Of a stretch of DNA of 64,000 nucleotides, positions 51,512 through 59,249 are shown piece by piece (the stretch's first letter is position 1; every line of letters begins with the position of its first letter). Both the position numbers and the translations under genes were made by a program. This DNA is from Enterobacter sp. RHBSTW-00175 (lineage in GTDB: Bacteria > Pseudomonadota > Gammaproteobacteria > Enterobacterales > Enterobacteriaceae), in assembly GCF_013927005.1 (NCBI RefSeq), contig NZ_CP055930.1, forward strand, positions 310,001 through 374,000. The letters are read 5' to 3'. A model generated the notes under the pieces. The model saw only the letters and a list, made by a program, of their open reading frames with translations. It ran no database searches and was not told the DNA's origin.

Positions 51512-52526
51512 TTCATTCAAACAGATGACCCGTGACGGAAGCATTAAGCGTACCGACACCGGGATGTTTATCGCCCTGTCCGATATCCATGTGCGTGAAG
51601 GCTTCAACAAACGTGAAGACGACGAGCGCACCCGCCAGGCTGATGATGAACTGTTTAACTACCTGATGAATGGTGGTTCCGTTCCTCCACTAGAAGTTAT
51701 CGCCCGTGATGAAGGTGGTGTCTGGGTTGTTGAAGGCCACCGCCGCCGCCGTTGCTATGCGCGTTGTGCTGAAGCTGGTAAGCCGGTAGACCGAATCCAC
51801 ATCATGCCGTTCAACGGTAGCGATGTTCAGCGTCTGGCCCGCATCATGACCAGTAACAACCAGCTTCCTCTCTCCGATATGGAACAGGCAGCGGTTATTC
51901 AGGAGCTGCATAACGCTTTCAACCAGACCACCAGCGAGATTGCGAAGCTGGTTAATAAGTCCGTAGCCACCGTCGAGAAGTTGTTACTCCTCAGTACAGC
52001 AAACCATGACGTGCAGCAGGAAGTTAAATCCGGTGCAGTGTCTGTTGATGTTGCTGTTGACCGCGTTCGTGAGTATGGCGAACAGGCCGGTGAAGTTCTC
52101 CAGCATGACAAAGCTGTAGCTGCTGCCCAGGGCAAAACGAAAGTTACCCGCAGCTCTATCGCTCCAGAACTCAGCATCAAGAACGCGCGCCGTTTCGTCG
52201 AGCTGATGGCCCAGGCTGCAATCAGTGATGAAGGTGTTTTCACTCTTGAAGGTACGGCACTGGCAGAAGCTCTGTCGATTATCGACGAGCACAAAGCGAT
52301 CACTGATGCCCGTGAAACCTACCGCCTGTCACAGCCAATACCTTCCGCTGAAGTTCGTGGGAAAACTCTTCACGTCAGCCTAGGCGGTGTTGAAATCGGT
52401 ACAGCTCAAATCTATCGCGGAAAAAACGTAACCCTTAATGGTGTCGTAACTAGCCAGTCAAAGGCTGTGGCCCACTTTGTTAAGCAGCACAAACTGCAAC
52501 AGGAGAATAGTCATGACAGCCAATAA
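51504..52526 (+). CDS. ParB/Srx-type nuclease-domain protein
   Basis: A 340-residue protein. The N-terminal ParB-like fold includes PPLEVIARDEGGVWVVEGHRRRRC (the GHRRRR box, residues about 72-90). A helix-turn-helix follows (NQTTSEIAKLVNKSVATVEKLL). The C-terminal part is helical. No ParA is present, so partition is unlikely; phage ParB-like proteins can be nucleases or regulators. The ATG overlaps the previous stop. In the pL operon. Confidence 0.8.
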   Translation: MANSFKQMTRDGSIKRTDTGMFIALSDIHVREGFNKREDDERTRQADDELFNYLMNGGSVPPLEVIARDEGGVWVVEGHRRRRCYARCAEAGKPVDRIHIMPFNGSDVQRLARIMTSNNQLPLSDMEQAAVIQELHNAFNQTTSEIAKLVNKSVATVEKLLLLSTANHDVQQEVKSGAVSVDVAVDRVREYGEQAGEVLQHDKAVAAAQGKTKVTRSSIAPELSIKNARRFVELMAQAAISDEGVFTLEGTALAEALSIIDEHKAITDARETYRLSQPIPSAEVRGKTLHVSLGGVEIGTAQIYRGKNVTLNGVVTSQSKAVAHFVKQHKLQQENSHDSQ

Positions 52527-53151
52527 ACCAATGACCGGCGAGCAACTGGATGAACTGATGACTGTTGCAGTCAACATGCAGCGCGACAGTGAAAAAGCAG
52601 GTGACCGCCCCGCCGCTATGTTCGCGTATGCAGTTCAAGTTGCTGTTCTGGAGCTACGTAAGGTTCGTGATGATGCGGCAGCTCTGGCTGCGGAGAGTGC
52701 GGGGCTGAAGGATTTTGTCAAACCCTGTTTCCGTGCTGCGGCTGATGGCGCATCACTTGACGGTGCTGATATTCAGGAGCTTGGCGAACGTCTTGGCTTG
52801 TTTGGACGGGAAGCCTATCAACCTGCACTGCACGGTTACATCTGTGGCCATGAGGCTGGAGAAGACACCGTCTACGTCATGAAGAAAACCCCGGCGACCT
52901 CCGCTTTCCTGGCTGAAGTGCGTGCGCAGGCTCACAAGGAAGGCGCTCACTTTGTTGCTAACCGGATGCTGGCTGCATGGGATGCAGGATTTATCGATGA
53001 CACGGCGAAGAACGCGGCAGACATCGCACGGATGATTCTCACATCTACAGAGTTTATGGCTGATGCGCCGGAGGGGGATTTCGATCGCTCGTTCGCTGAT
53101 GGCGTACTCGAAGACATCGCCGCCCAGCTTCGCAAAGGAGTGCAGTCATGA
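52513..53151 (+). CDS. Phage hypothetical protein
   Basis: A 212-residue protein, MTANKPMTGEQLDELMTVA at the start, mostly helical. No family recognised. ATG 52513 has AGGAG; earlier codons of the frame lie in the ParB-like gene. Overlaps both neighbours (14 and 4 bases), a typical early-operon arrangement. Confidence 0.68.
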   Translation: MTANKPMTGEQLDELMTVAVNMQRDSEKAGDRPAAMFAYAVQVAVLELRKVRDDAAALAAESAGLKDFVKPCFRAAADGASLDGADIQELGERLGLFGREAYQPALHGYICGHEAGEDTVYVMKKTPATSAFLAEVRAQAHKEGAHFVANRMLAAWDAGFIDDTAKNAADIARMILTSTEFMADAPEGDFDRSFADGVLEDIAAQLRKGVQS

Positions 53152-53345
53152 GCGAAATCACTAAAGCGCTGAACTATGACCCGACTGACCCGGACAAGAT
53201 GCGCCTGCCAAAGGGCGAGAGCTGCGGTAACTTCCATCACATCCGGCGCTGTAAATTTCTGTGTGGGCATACAGAAACGGATACCTATTGCGACTGGTCG
53301 CCATCGCGCTTCATCCCGGTACGGACAGAAGGAGCCGCCCAATGA
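53148..53345 (+). CDS. Small phage protein with a cysteine cluster
   Basis: A 65-residue protein, MSEITKALNYDPTDPDKM at the start. Four cysteines (ESCGNF, RRCKFLCG, TYCDW) with histidines suggest a small zinc-binding fold. No family recognised. Overlaps both neighbours by four bases. Confidence 0.65.
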   Translation: MSEITKALNYDPTDPDKMRLPKGESCGNFHHIRRCKFLCGHTETDTYCDWSPSRFIPVRTEGAAQ

Positions 53346-53857
53346 ACAACATCGACAAACGCGCATTACGCGAGGCGGCGGAGAAGGCTACGCCTGGTCG
53401 CATCGGAGACAGAATTGATGGCAGTGGCAGTATCAAATATCAGTGCTTCGGTAACGATGGCTCTTTGGTTCTGCAAACCGACCATAAAAATATGGAGTAC
53501 GGATTCATTGGTGGAAATAGTGAAGCTGATGAGTTGTTCTTCAGGTTGTGTGACCCCGCCACAGTGCTGGCGCTGCTGGATGAGCTGGAAGCATCTCAGG
53601 CCAAAAATTCGCGCGTCGCTGGCGGTATTGAAGCGGCAATTAAGTTACAGGAGCGCGCTGAGGTAGCGGAGAAGCTGATTGCTGAGCTGGAGGCGCGGGA
53701 GGTGAAGTTGCCTGAGTTGAAAATGCTAAGTGATTATCTTGCTGAAGTAACCATGCGTGAACGCGAAGATATTCTGGTTGGTGTTCGCCTGGAATTCCAT
53801 CGCGCCCTTAAAGAAGGTGGTATCAAAATCGCCGCCAGCAGCCCTAAAGGAGAGTGA
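53342..53857 (+). CDS. Ead/Ea22-like family protein
   Basis: A 171-residue protein of the lambda Ea22 type, recognised by the opening NIDKRALREAAEKATPG and the later DPATVLALLDELEA followed by a coiled coil. Ea22 is dispensable and its role is unclear, with suggestions of favouring lysogeny. The ATG overlaps the upstream stop (ATGA). Confidence 0.8.
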   Translation: MNNIDKRALREAAEKATPGRIGDRIDGSGSIKYQCFGNDGSLVLQTDHKNMEYGFIGGNSEADELFFRLCDPATVLALLDELEASQAKNSRVAGGIEAAIKLQERAEVAEKLIAELEAREVKLPELKMLSDYLAEVTMREREDILVGVRLEFHRALKEGGIKIAASSPKGE

Positions 53858-53858
53858 T

Positions 53859-54095
53859 ATGGCTCGTTACATCGCAGTTATTCACGGGTGGCACGTCAGT
53901 AGCAATGGGTTTGATGTGCATGAACTAGGCGCGAAAGACAAAGTTGAAGCTCACAACGAAGCTGTTCTGCTTACACATCAGCGGGAAAGTACCTTCGACA
54001 AATGCGCATTCACTGTGATCGAGATTGCTGACCACGAAAGATTGCCACGCAAGTTAACTCTCCGCGAACGCCTGACAGGGAGGACTAACCCATGA
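53859..54095 (+). CDS. Phage hypothetical protein
   Basis: A 78-residue protein, MARYIAVIHGWHVSSNGFD at the start; no family recognised. An AAAGGAG SD is ideally placed, and it overlaps the next gene by four bases. Confidence 0.68.
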   Translation: MARYIAVIHGWHVSSNGFDVHELGAKDKVEAHNEAVLLTHQRESTFDKCAFTVIEIADHERLPRKLTLRERLTGRTNP

Positions 54096-54751
54096 GCACT
54101 ATTACCAAAAAATGGCTTTCGCAGAAAATCGCAGCAATGGAAGCTGCCCGCAATGAAATCCCGTTCGGCCTGGACGAAGACGACAGCAACACGCTGGCAG
54201 CGCTGCGTATAGCGCTGGCATCGCTCGAAGCGGAGGCTGTAGCTGATGTTGTTGCATGGTCTTCGCCAAACGAAGAGAGAACCTGTGATGTCCGCCTGCG
54301 CCGTCATGATATCAAGCCTGGTCCGCTATATACCGCCCCTCCAGCGCCGGTATCTGTGCCTGATGGCGTGCTTAAAAGCCTCTTACCGGATGCTGAGAAG
54401 TCCGAGTTCTGGTTTGAGCATAATGGAAAAATCTTGTTTGAAGGTGTGAAGTTTAACAATGCTGTGTTTGACGCCTGCCGCGCCGCCATGCTTCAGGGTG
54501 CCGAATCTGTAAGTAATCGTGATGAGTTGTCAGATGGCTGGGTGGCTTGCAGTGAGAGGATGCCTACGCCAAAACAATATGTTCTGGTCTGCAATGACGT
54601 GTGGGTTGGTATGGGTATGCATAACGACTCTGAGCACCTTGAAGATGATGAGCGTTGGCAGGATGAGCACCATGAATTTATCGACCTTCTTCACCATCCA
54701 GTCACTTACTGGATGCCACTGCCAGCAGCACCGCAGCAGGAGGTGAAGTGA
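54092..54751 (+). CDS. DUF551 domain-containing phage protein
   Basis: A 219-residue protein whose C-terminal 70 residues are a DUF551 domain (DGWVACSERMPTPKQYVLV, then TYWMPLPAAP). The N-terminal part is helical and resembles other early-left phage accessory proteins. Function is unknown. It overlaps the small gene after it by one base (TGATG). Confidence 0.83.
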   Translation: MSTITKKWLSQKIAAMEAARNEIPFGLDEDDSNTLAALRIALASLEAEAVADVVAWSSPNEERTCDVRLRRHDIKPGPLYTAPPAPVSVPDGVLKSLLPDAEKSEFWFEHNGKILFEGVKFNNAVFDACRAAMLQGAESVSNRDELSDGWVACSERMPTPKQYVLVCNDVWVGMGMHNDSEHLEDDERWQDEHHEFIDLLHHPVTYWMPLPAAPQQEVK

Positions 54752-54837
54752 TGCCTCCTGTCAAAGTAGTAATAATCACTCTGGTGCTGATCGTTATTGC
54801 AAGATTCATGAGCGGTGAGATGGGGGCGATTTGGTGA
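54751..54837 (+). CDS. 28-residue single-span membrane peptide
   Basis: A very short frame, MPPVKVVIITLVLIVIARFM and eight more residues, almost entirely one membrane helix. The ATG overlaps the upstream stop as TGATG, with AGGAGGTGAAG before it, so translational coupling is likely. Such peptides are common between phage early genes. Function is unknown. Confidence 0.55.
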   Translation: MPPVKVVIITLVLIVIARFMSGEMGAIW

Positions 54838-54914
54838 TGGATAACCCATTCGACGTAATCATGTTTGCTCTGCTGACAGGTGGAGCGCTCCATGAGTTGG
54901 GGTGGCCATGGTGA
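54837..54914 (+). CDS. 25-residue small peptide
   Basis: MDNPFDVIMFALLTGGALHE and five more residues. It continues the TGATG-coupled chain from the previous peptide and runs into the start of the next gene. Moderately hydrophobic. Only the coupling and AGATGGGGG upstream support it. Confidence 0.4.
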   Translation: MDNPFDVIMFALLTGGALHELGWPW

Positions 54915-55174
54915 GCAAACTCAAAAAGCGGCGTTCGCGCCGCCTTCAAGCAAACGTAGCCTGGTGGAAAGCTGAGGCGCAGGAGTGGCAGCAAATCGCT
55001 ATGGAACACGCAGCGGAAATCGACAGGCTCAAGAAACTGGTTATCCGCGTGCCGATGCCGGTTCTGATGCCTAAGGAAATGGTCCACCAGCTCTACCGAA
55101 CTGAAACAAAGAGATGTCTCACATGCAATGATGGACTCCGTGGTGGGTGTTCATCGTGTGTGTTCTATAAATAA
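54908..55174 (+). CDS. Basic phage hypothetical protein with C-terminal cysteines
   Basis: An 88-residue protein. A strongly basic N-terminus (KLKKRRSRRLQ) precedes a helix. The C-terminal CLTCNDGLRGGCSSC is a likely zinc site. The start could be ATG 54908 or the following GTG. No family recognised. Confidence 0.6.
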   Translation: MVSKLKKRRSRRLQANVAWWKAEAQEWQQIAMEHAAEIDRLKKLVIRVPMPVLMPKEMVHQLYRTETKRCLTCNDGLRGGCSSCVFYK

Positions 55175-55209
55175 ATACCGGGTGCAGCCGGTTAAGTGGG
55201 GAAATGACC

Positions 55210-55419
55210 ATGGCCAAGTTAATGAAGGCGAGTCAGTGGAAAAAACGAGAGTTTGAAGCAGGCTCATTACCAGATAACAGAACTATCAAGCGCTGGATAG
55301 AAAACGGTAAACTTCAAGGCCGTATAGTTGATGGCGCGATCCTTGTCAGTTCCTCCGAAAAGTGGGGAGTTGATTCAATGGTCAGTGAGATGGTTCGTCG
55401 GTTAATTCAAGAGGATTAA
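55210..55419 (+). CDS. xis: Excisionase (Xis)
   Basis: A 69-residue winged-helix recombination directionality factor: LMKASQWKKREFEAGS then PDNRTIKRWIENGKLQG, the MerR-like xis pattern. It should bind near attR and turn integrase toward excision. ATG 55210 is better spaced from GTGGGG than the ATG at 55204. It ends one base before int. Confidence 0.87.
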   Translation: MAKLMKASQWKKREFEAGSLPDNRTIKRWIENGKLQGRIVDGAILVSSSEKWGVDSMVSEMVRRLIQED

Positions 55420-55420
55420 C

Positions 55421-56599
55421 ATGGCCGCAAGACCACGCAAAAGGGAGAACAGAAATCTCCCTGACTTCCTGCTTTTCGATAAAGCTACGGGCCAGTACCG
55501 ATTTACGCTCATAACCGGTAAGCGTAAAAGCATTGGTACTGACCGTGTTATGGCCATAGCCATAGCAAAAGAGTACAACCTGAGAATGCGACCAGAGACA
55601 GCGCCATCTGTTGAGAGCTTAATTCGGGACTCTGGCGGCTATAATGGTGAAGCTAAACCGTTTGCACAGCATGTCGACCGAATAATGTCTCGCGCTATTG
55701 CAGATGAAAATCCATCACAAAGCACCCTTGAAGACTGGCGCAATGATGCGATCAGGGTGAAAGAGTATTTCGTTGATATTCCTGCCTGTGACATTGAACT
55801 TGAGCATGTTAACCAGTTTATTAACCGGTATCACTCCGAATCGTCTGCTAACGTTCAGAACCGCAAGGTCAGCTTTTTAAAAAAACTATTCTCTTATGCA
55901 GTAGACGAATCGTTAATGATGGATAACCCGGCAAGCCGGAAAAAAATGCGCCGGGTTGAAGAGAAAAAACGTAAGCGCCTACCGTTTGATATTTTTATTG
56001 CCATTAGAAATGCAGCGGAACCATGGTTAAGAACAGCAATGGATCTGGCTCTTCAAACAACACATGCACGCCTCGAAGTTTCCAGAATTAAATATTCAAT
56101 TAAGGAACCTAAAAACGGTGTGTGTGGTTGTGTATGGTTTGAACAACCTGAAAATAATATTTATGGAACGTTATATATTCACCGGCAGAAGGTGCAGAGG
56201 AAAGAGGCATCACACGTAGCGATCCCTATTGGAGAAGAGTTGAAGAGGATTATTGATGAAAGCAGGGATAGCGTTGCAAGCCCTTACGTTGTGCACCGTA
56301 TACCAGAGAGAAATAACAAGCGGAGTAAAGAAGTTTCGCACCCTACCCAGGTAGCTCCAGATTATCTCAGCCGTTCGTTCTCTGCCCTGCGTGACAAGCT
56401 TGGGTTATGCGGACATCTACCAATGGATGAACGGCCTACATTTCACGAGATAAGGGCTCTTGCTGCTCACTTGTTTGATAGCCAGGGCATTGATCCTCAG
56501 GGCAGGATGGCACACAGTGACGCTAAATCAACAAAGATATATACCAGCAACCATATCGACTGGGTTATGGTTCCCCATGGGGAGATCAAGGCGGGGTAA
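55421..56599 (+). CDS. int: Tyrosine-type site-specific integrase
   Basis: A 392-residue tyrosine recombinase. N-terminal arm-binding domain (residues 1-70), core-binding domain (about 75-180), and catalytic domain with Arg in THARLEVSRIK, Lys in KVQRKEAS, HEIR (HxxR), the second histidine position in MAHSD and nucleophile Tyr in TKIYTSNH near 376. It matches the tRNA 3'-end target. It lies 131 bp before attR. Confidence 0.95.
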   Translation: MAARPRKRENRNLPDFLLFDKATGQYRFTLITGKRKSIGTDRVMAIAIAKEYNLRMRPETAPSVESLIRDSGGYNGEAKPFAQHVDRIMSRAIADENPSQSTLEDWRNDAIRVKEYFVDIPACDIELEHVNQFINRYHSESSANVQNRKVSFLKKLFSYAVDESLMMDNPASRKKMRRVEEKKRKRLPFDIFIAIRNAAEPWLRTAMDLALQTTHARLEVSRIKYSIKEPKNGVCGCVWFEQPENNIYGTLYIHRQKVQRKEASHVAIPIGEELKRIIDESRDSVASPYVVHRIPERNNKRSKEVSHPTQVAPDYLSRSFSALRDKLGLCGHLPMDERPTFHEIRALAAHLFDSQGIDPQGRMAHSDAKSTKIYTSNHIDWVMVPHGEIKAG

Positions 56600-56730
56600 G
56601 GGATGGTGAAACTACCCCTTAACTCATTGATGTATATAGAGCGCAAAATGCATAAAAGACACTGTTTGTTTATACAGTCAAATAAGCTGTAAGCCAGACA
56701 CCACGCGGCTTTAGAGTAATTTAAACTGGT

Positions 56731-56784
56731 GTCATGGGGTGTCGGGGGTCGGAGGTTCAAATCCTCTCGTGCCGACCAAAAATC
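56731..56784 (+). repeat. attR: 54-bp core repeat at the prophage right end
   Basis: Exact copy of 12692-12745 carrying the 3' half of tRNA-Pro without its 5' half, so it is not a functional tRNA. The tRNA half here is the host original, displaced by integration. Confidence 0.95.
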
Positions 56785-56790
56785 CCTGAA

Positions 56791-56815
56791 AACCAGCCAT
56801 ATGGCTGGTTTTTTT
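56791..56815. terminator. Original tRNA-Pro terminator, now after attR
   Basis: A perfect palindrome AACCAGCCAT/ATGGCTGGTT with a run of seven Ts. Before integration it ended the proL transcript; now it can stop int read-through, and in the other direction it ends the MFS gene, whose stop codon it touches. Confidence 0.88.
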
Positions 56816-58001
56816 ATTGCACTTCATCCGGCATTCTAATCAGGTAACAGAGCGTCAGCAGACAGATAACCGCCCCGGTATAAAACGTATATTCCGCGCC
56901 CCACGTTTCCCAGATAACCCCGGCCACCACACTGGCAATCAATAATCCGACGCCACTGATCATGCTGAAAATACCGTAAGCCGTGCCGCGCAAATCCGCG
57001 GGTGCCGTTTTCGCAATCATTGCCGCAAGCAGTCCCTGGGTCATTCCCATATGCACGCCCCAGAGCGCAACACCCAGAATAATGCCTGTCCAGTGGGTCG
57101 TGAACGCCAGCACAATATCCGCTGCGATTAATACCACCAGCCCCCACTGCAACAGGCGGGTATGACTCATCGCATCGGATAATTTGCCAAACGGATAGGC
57201 AGAAAGGAAATAGAGCAGGTTCATGGCAACCATGACCAGCGGGATCAGAGCTAGCGGTACGCCCGACTGCTGCGCCCGAAGCACCAGAAATGCTTCACTG
57301 AAACGCGCAAGGGTGAAGACAGCCCCTAAACCGATGACCCACCAGCACCCTTTACCCAGCCGCTTAAGATTCTCTTTTTTTACCGGATTGCTCCGTTTGT
57401 GCTCAACCGGCGTTTTTGGCTCATGCAGTCCAAAAAACAGCAGCGCGACAGCGAGCACGCCGGGGATCACCGCGACCCAGAAAATAGTGCGGAAGTCATT
57501 ATTCCACAGCAGCATTAACCCTACTGCGATCAAAGGCCCGAGAAAAGCGCCGACGGTGTCCATTGACTGACGCAGGCCAAACGCTGCACCGCGCAGTTCG
57601 GGTGGCGTAACATCCGCGACTAACGCATCTCGCGGTGCACCGCGTATCCCCTTCCCCACGCGGTCGATTAATCGCGCACCTAAAATCATGCCGGACGACG
57701 AGGCTATCGCAAACAACGGTTTACTTAACGCCCCCAGCCCATAACCCAGCACTGCTAGTCCTTTTCTTTTACCGATGTAATCACTGATCGCCCCGGAAAA
57801 GATTTTGATAAACAACGCGGTGGCTTCTGCCAGTCCTTCAATCAGGCCGATAAAAATCACGCTGGCCCCAAGCGTAGTCACCATAAACAGCGGCAACAGG
57901 CTATGGATAATTTCTGATGAGATGTCCATCAGCATACTGACACCGCCCACCACCCAGACTCCCTTTGGGATCCGGCTAAGCGTTGCAAACCGGGATAGCA
58001 T
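56814..58001 (-). CDS. MFS transporter
   Basis: A 395-residue inner-membrane protein with about twelve hydrophobic segments. The MFS loop motif is present as GAISDYIGKRKGLAVLGYG (residues about 70-88) and a second DRVGKGIRGAPRDALVAD (about 112-130), seen in the fosmidomycin/YfcJ-like and related groups. The substrate is unknown. ATG 58001 has AGGAGA; nine longer-frame codons are dropped. Host gene adjoining the attachment site. Confidence 0.88.
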   Translation of the reverse strand: MLSRFATLSRIPKGVWVVGGVSMLMDISSEIIHSLLPLFMVTTLGASVIFIGLIEGLAEATALFIKIFSGAISDYIGKRKGLAVLGYGLGALSKPLFAIASSSGMILGARLIDRVGKGIRGAPRDALVADVTPPELRGAAFGLRQSMDTVGAFLGPLIAVGLMLLWNNDFRTIFWVAVIPGVLAVALLFFGLHEPKTPVEHKRSNPVKKENLKRLGKGCWWVIGLGAVFTLARFSEAFLVLRAQQSGVPLALIPLVMVAMNLLYFLSAYPFGKLSDAMSHTRLLQWGLVVLIAADIVLAFTTHWTGIILGVALWGVHMGMTQGLLAAMIAKTAPADLRGTAYGIFSMISGVGLLIASVVAGVIWETWGAEYTFYTGAVICLLTLCYLIRMPDEVQ

Positions 58002-58139
58002 TAACGTCTCCTGCTTTCTGTTGAACAATCATGCGGTCGAAACAGAGCATCATAGAAATGAGAATAAATATCGTTAATGAAAATAATGACATAAAAAAAG
58101 CCAACCCGAAGGATGGCTTTAGTATAGCAATATGGGGAC

Positions 58140-58400
58140 TTAATGCTTTTCGCGGTCACCCAGGAAATAGATCCCCAACGGGATGGCGAGCAGAACGGTA
58201 AACACCAGGCTGTAAACGCAGATCATCGCTGATTGCAGCACATACATGCTGGTCGTCCACTCGGAAAGTGGGATGTTATACTGCTCGATAACACCGACAA
58301 TGGTTGCCCGCCCAACGCCTGCGGCAGCAATCATAAACACAACGAGCAGTGCCAGTAAAAACTTCCGGCCTTCAGGTGTTTTCAGTTTTGCGCGAACCAT
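58140..58400 (-). CDS. Small inner-membrane protein, DUF2534-like
   Basis: An 86-residue protein with two membrane segments (FLLALLVVFMIAAAGVG and MICVYSLVFTVLLAIPLGIYF). The stretch VIEQYNIPLSEWTTSMYV between them is conserved in what I recall as the DUF2534 family of enterobacteria. ATG 58400 has GGAAAGAGAG; the longer frame is unsupported. A hairpin with a T-run (GCCATCC/GGATGGC, about 58095-58125) lies downstream. Confidence 0.7.
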   Translation of the reverse strand: MVRAKLKTPEGRKFLLALLVVFMIAAAGVGRATIVGVIEQYNIPLSEWTTSMYVLQSAMICVYSLVFTVLLAIPLGIYFLGDREKH

Positions 58401-58610
58401 GTCTCTCTTTCCTTTACAGATGAACAACATTATTTAGCGCTAACACTAACACGATCTCCAGCCTGACTCCATGACAGAATTAACAACCACCAAAACTCTT
58501 AAAATGCAGTTTATTGCACTAAAACAAATTAAAATATAAGTAAATACGTCCAACCATTCACTAACGTTATGCTAATCTGGACAGGATCGTTTTGACATAA
58601 AGGAATGACT

Positions 58611-59114
58611 GTGAAAAACGCACCTAAATTTGCCATTGCCCTCATCGCCGCAGCGTGCGTCAGCACCAGCGCTTTTGCCAGTGAAACCTCAAAAGAGCAG
58701 CCTCTGGAAAAAGTCGCGCCTTATCCGCAAGCGGAAAAAGGCATGAAGCGTCAGGTGATCCAATTACCGGTTCAGCAGGATGAAGCAAATTTCAAAGTGG
58801 AACTGTTGATTGGGCAGACCCTGGAAGTGGACTGCAACCAGCATCGCCTGGGCGGTCAACTGGAAAGTAAAACCCTGGAAGGCTGGGGTTACGACTACTA
58901 CGTCTTTGATAAAGTCACCTCTCCGGTATCGACCATGATGGCCTGCCCGGACGGTAAAAAAGAGAAGAAATTTGTGACCGCGTATCTGGGTGATAACAGT
59001 CTGCTGCGCTACAACAGCAAGCTGCCCATTGTGGTCTATACGCCTGAAAACATCGACGTGAAATATCGGGTGTGGAAGGCAGATGAGACTATCGGACAAG
59101 CGGTAGTACGTTAA
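58611..59114 (+). CDS. eco: Ecotin, periplasmic serine protease inhibitor
   Basis: A 167-residue precursor. The signal peptide ends at SAFA (near residue 24 from this start). The mature part opens as the E. coli protein does with [20 protein letters not shown]. The reactive loop has STMMAC, with P1 methionine as in ecotin, and the disulfide cysteines flank it. It forms dimers that inhibit trypsin-fold proteases. The GTG at 58611 is spaced 6 bases from AAAGGA, while the ATG two codons earlier directly abuts it, so GTG is preferred. Confidence 0.95.
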   Translation: MKNAPKFAIALIAAACVSTSAFASETSKEQPLEKVAPYPQAEKGMKRQVIQLPVQQDEANFKVELLIGQTLEVDCNQHRLGGQLESKTLEGWGYDYYVFDKVTSPVSTMMACPDGKKEKKFVTAYLGDNSLLRYNSKLPIVVYTPENIDVKYRVWKADETIGQAVVR

Positions 59115-59120
59115 AAATAA

Positions 59121-59148
59121 GTCGGGTGACAGCTTCGCCTTACCCGAC
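59121..59148. repeat. REP-like palindromic unit
   Basis: GTCGGGTGAC-AGCTTCGCC-TTACCCGAC, an imperfect palindrome with the central GCTTCGCC typical of enterobacterial REP/BIME units, just after ecotin. It may protect the eco transcript end. Confidence 0.7.
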
Positions 59149-59182
59149 CTGGAAAGGGTGCGCTCTGGTGCCCTCACCCCAC

Positions 59183-59203
59183 CCCTCTCCCACCGGGAGA
59201 GGG
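59183..59203. repeat. Intergenic hairpin repeat CCCTCTCCC/GGGAGAGGG
   Basis: Perfect 9-bp arms with an ACC loop, preceded by CCCTCACCCC. This is a widespread enterobacterial intergenic repeat type; its function is not clear. Confidence 0.65.
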
Positions 59204-59213
59204 AGAAAACACT

Positions 59214-59240
59214 AAAAACGGTAACGTCTGTTACCGTTTT
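59214..59240. terminator. Bidirectional terminator between eco and mqo
   Basis: AAACGGTAAC/GTTACCGTTT stem, GTCT loop and flanking A and T runs, between convergent eco and mqo. Confidence 0.85.
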
Positions 59241-59249
59241 GCTTTTACC

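Larger units (their letters stand above)
12692..56784. mobile_element. Lambda-like (siphovirus) prophage integrated in tRNA-Pro
   Basis: About 44 kb between 54-bp att repeats. It has a full set of lambda-type modules in lambda order: int/xis, early left genes, CI and cro, replication gene, Q, lysis, terminase, head and tail. The layout matches Gifsy-like lambdoid phages with a protease-capsid fusion and a GpA/DUF1441 terminase. Two nested IS elements (2.67 kb in all) have landed in a terminator; no phage gene is visibly broken, so it may be inducible. Confidence 0.97.
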
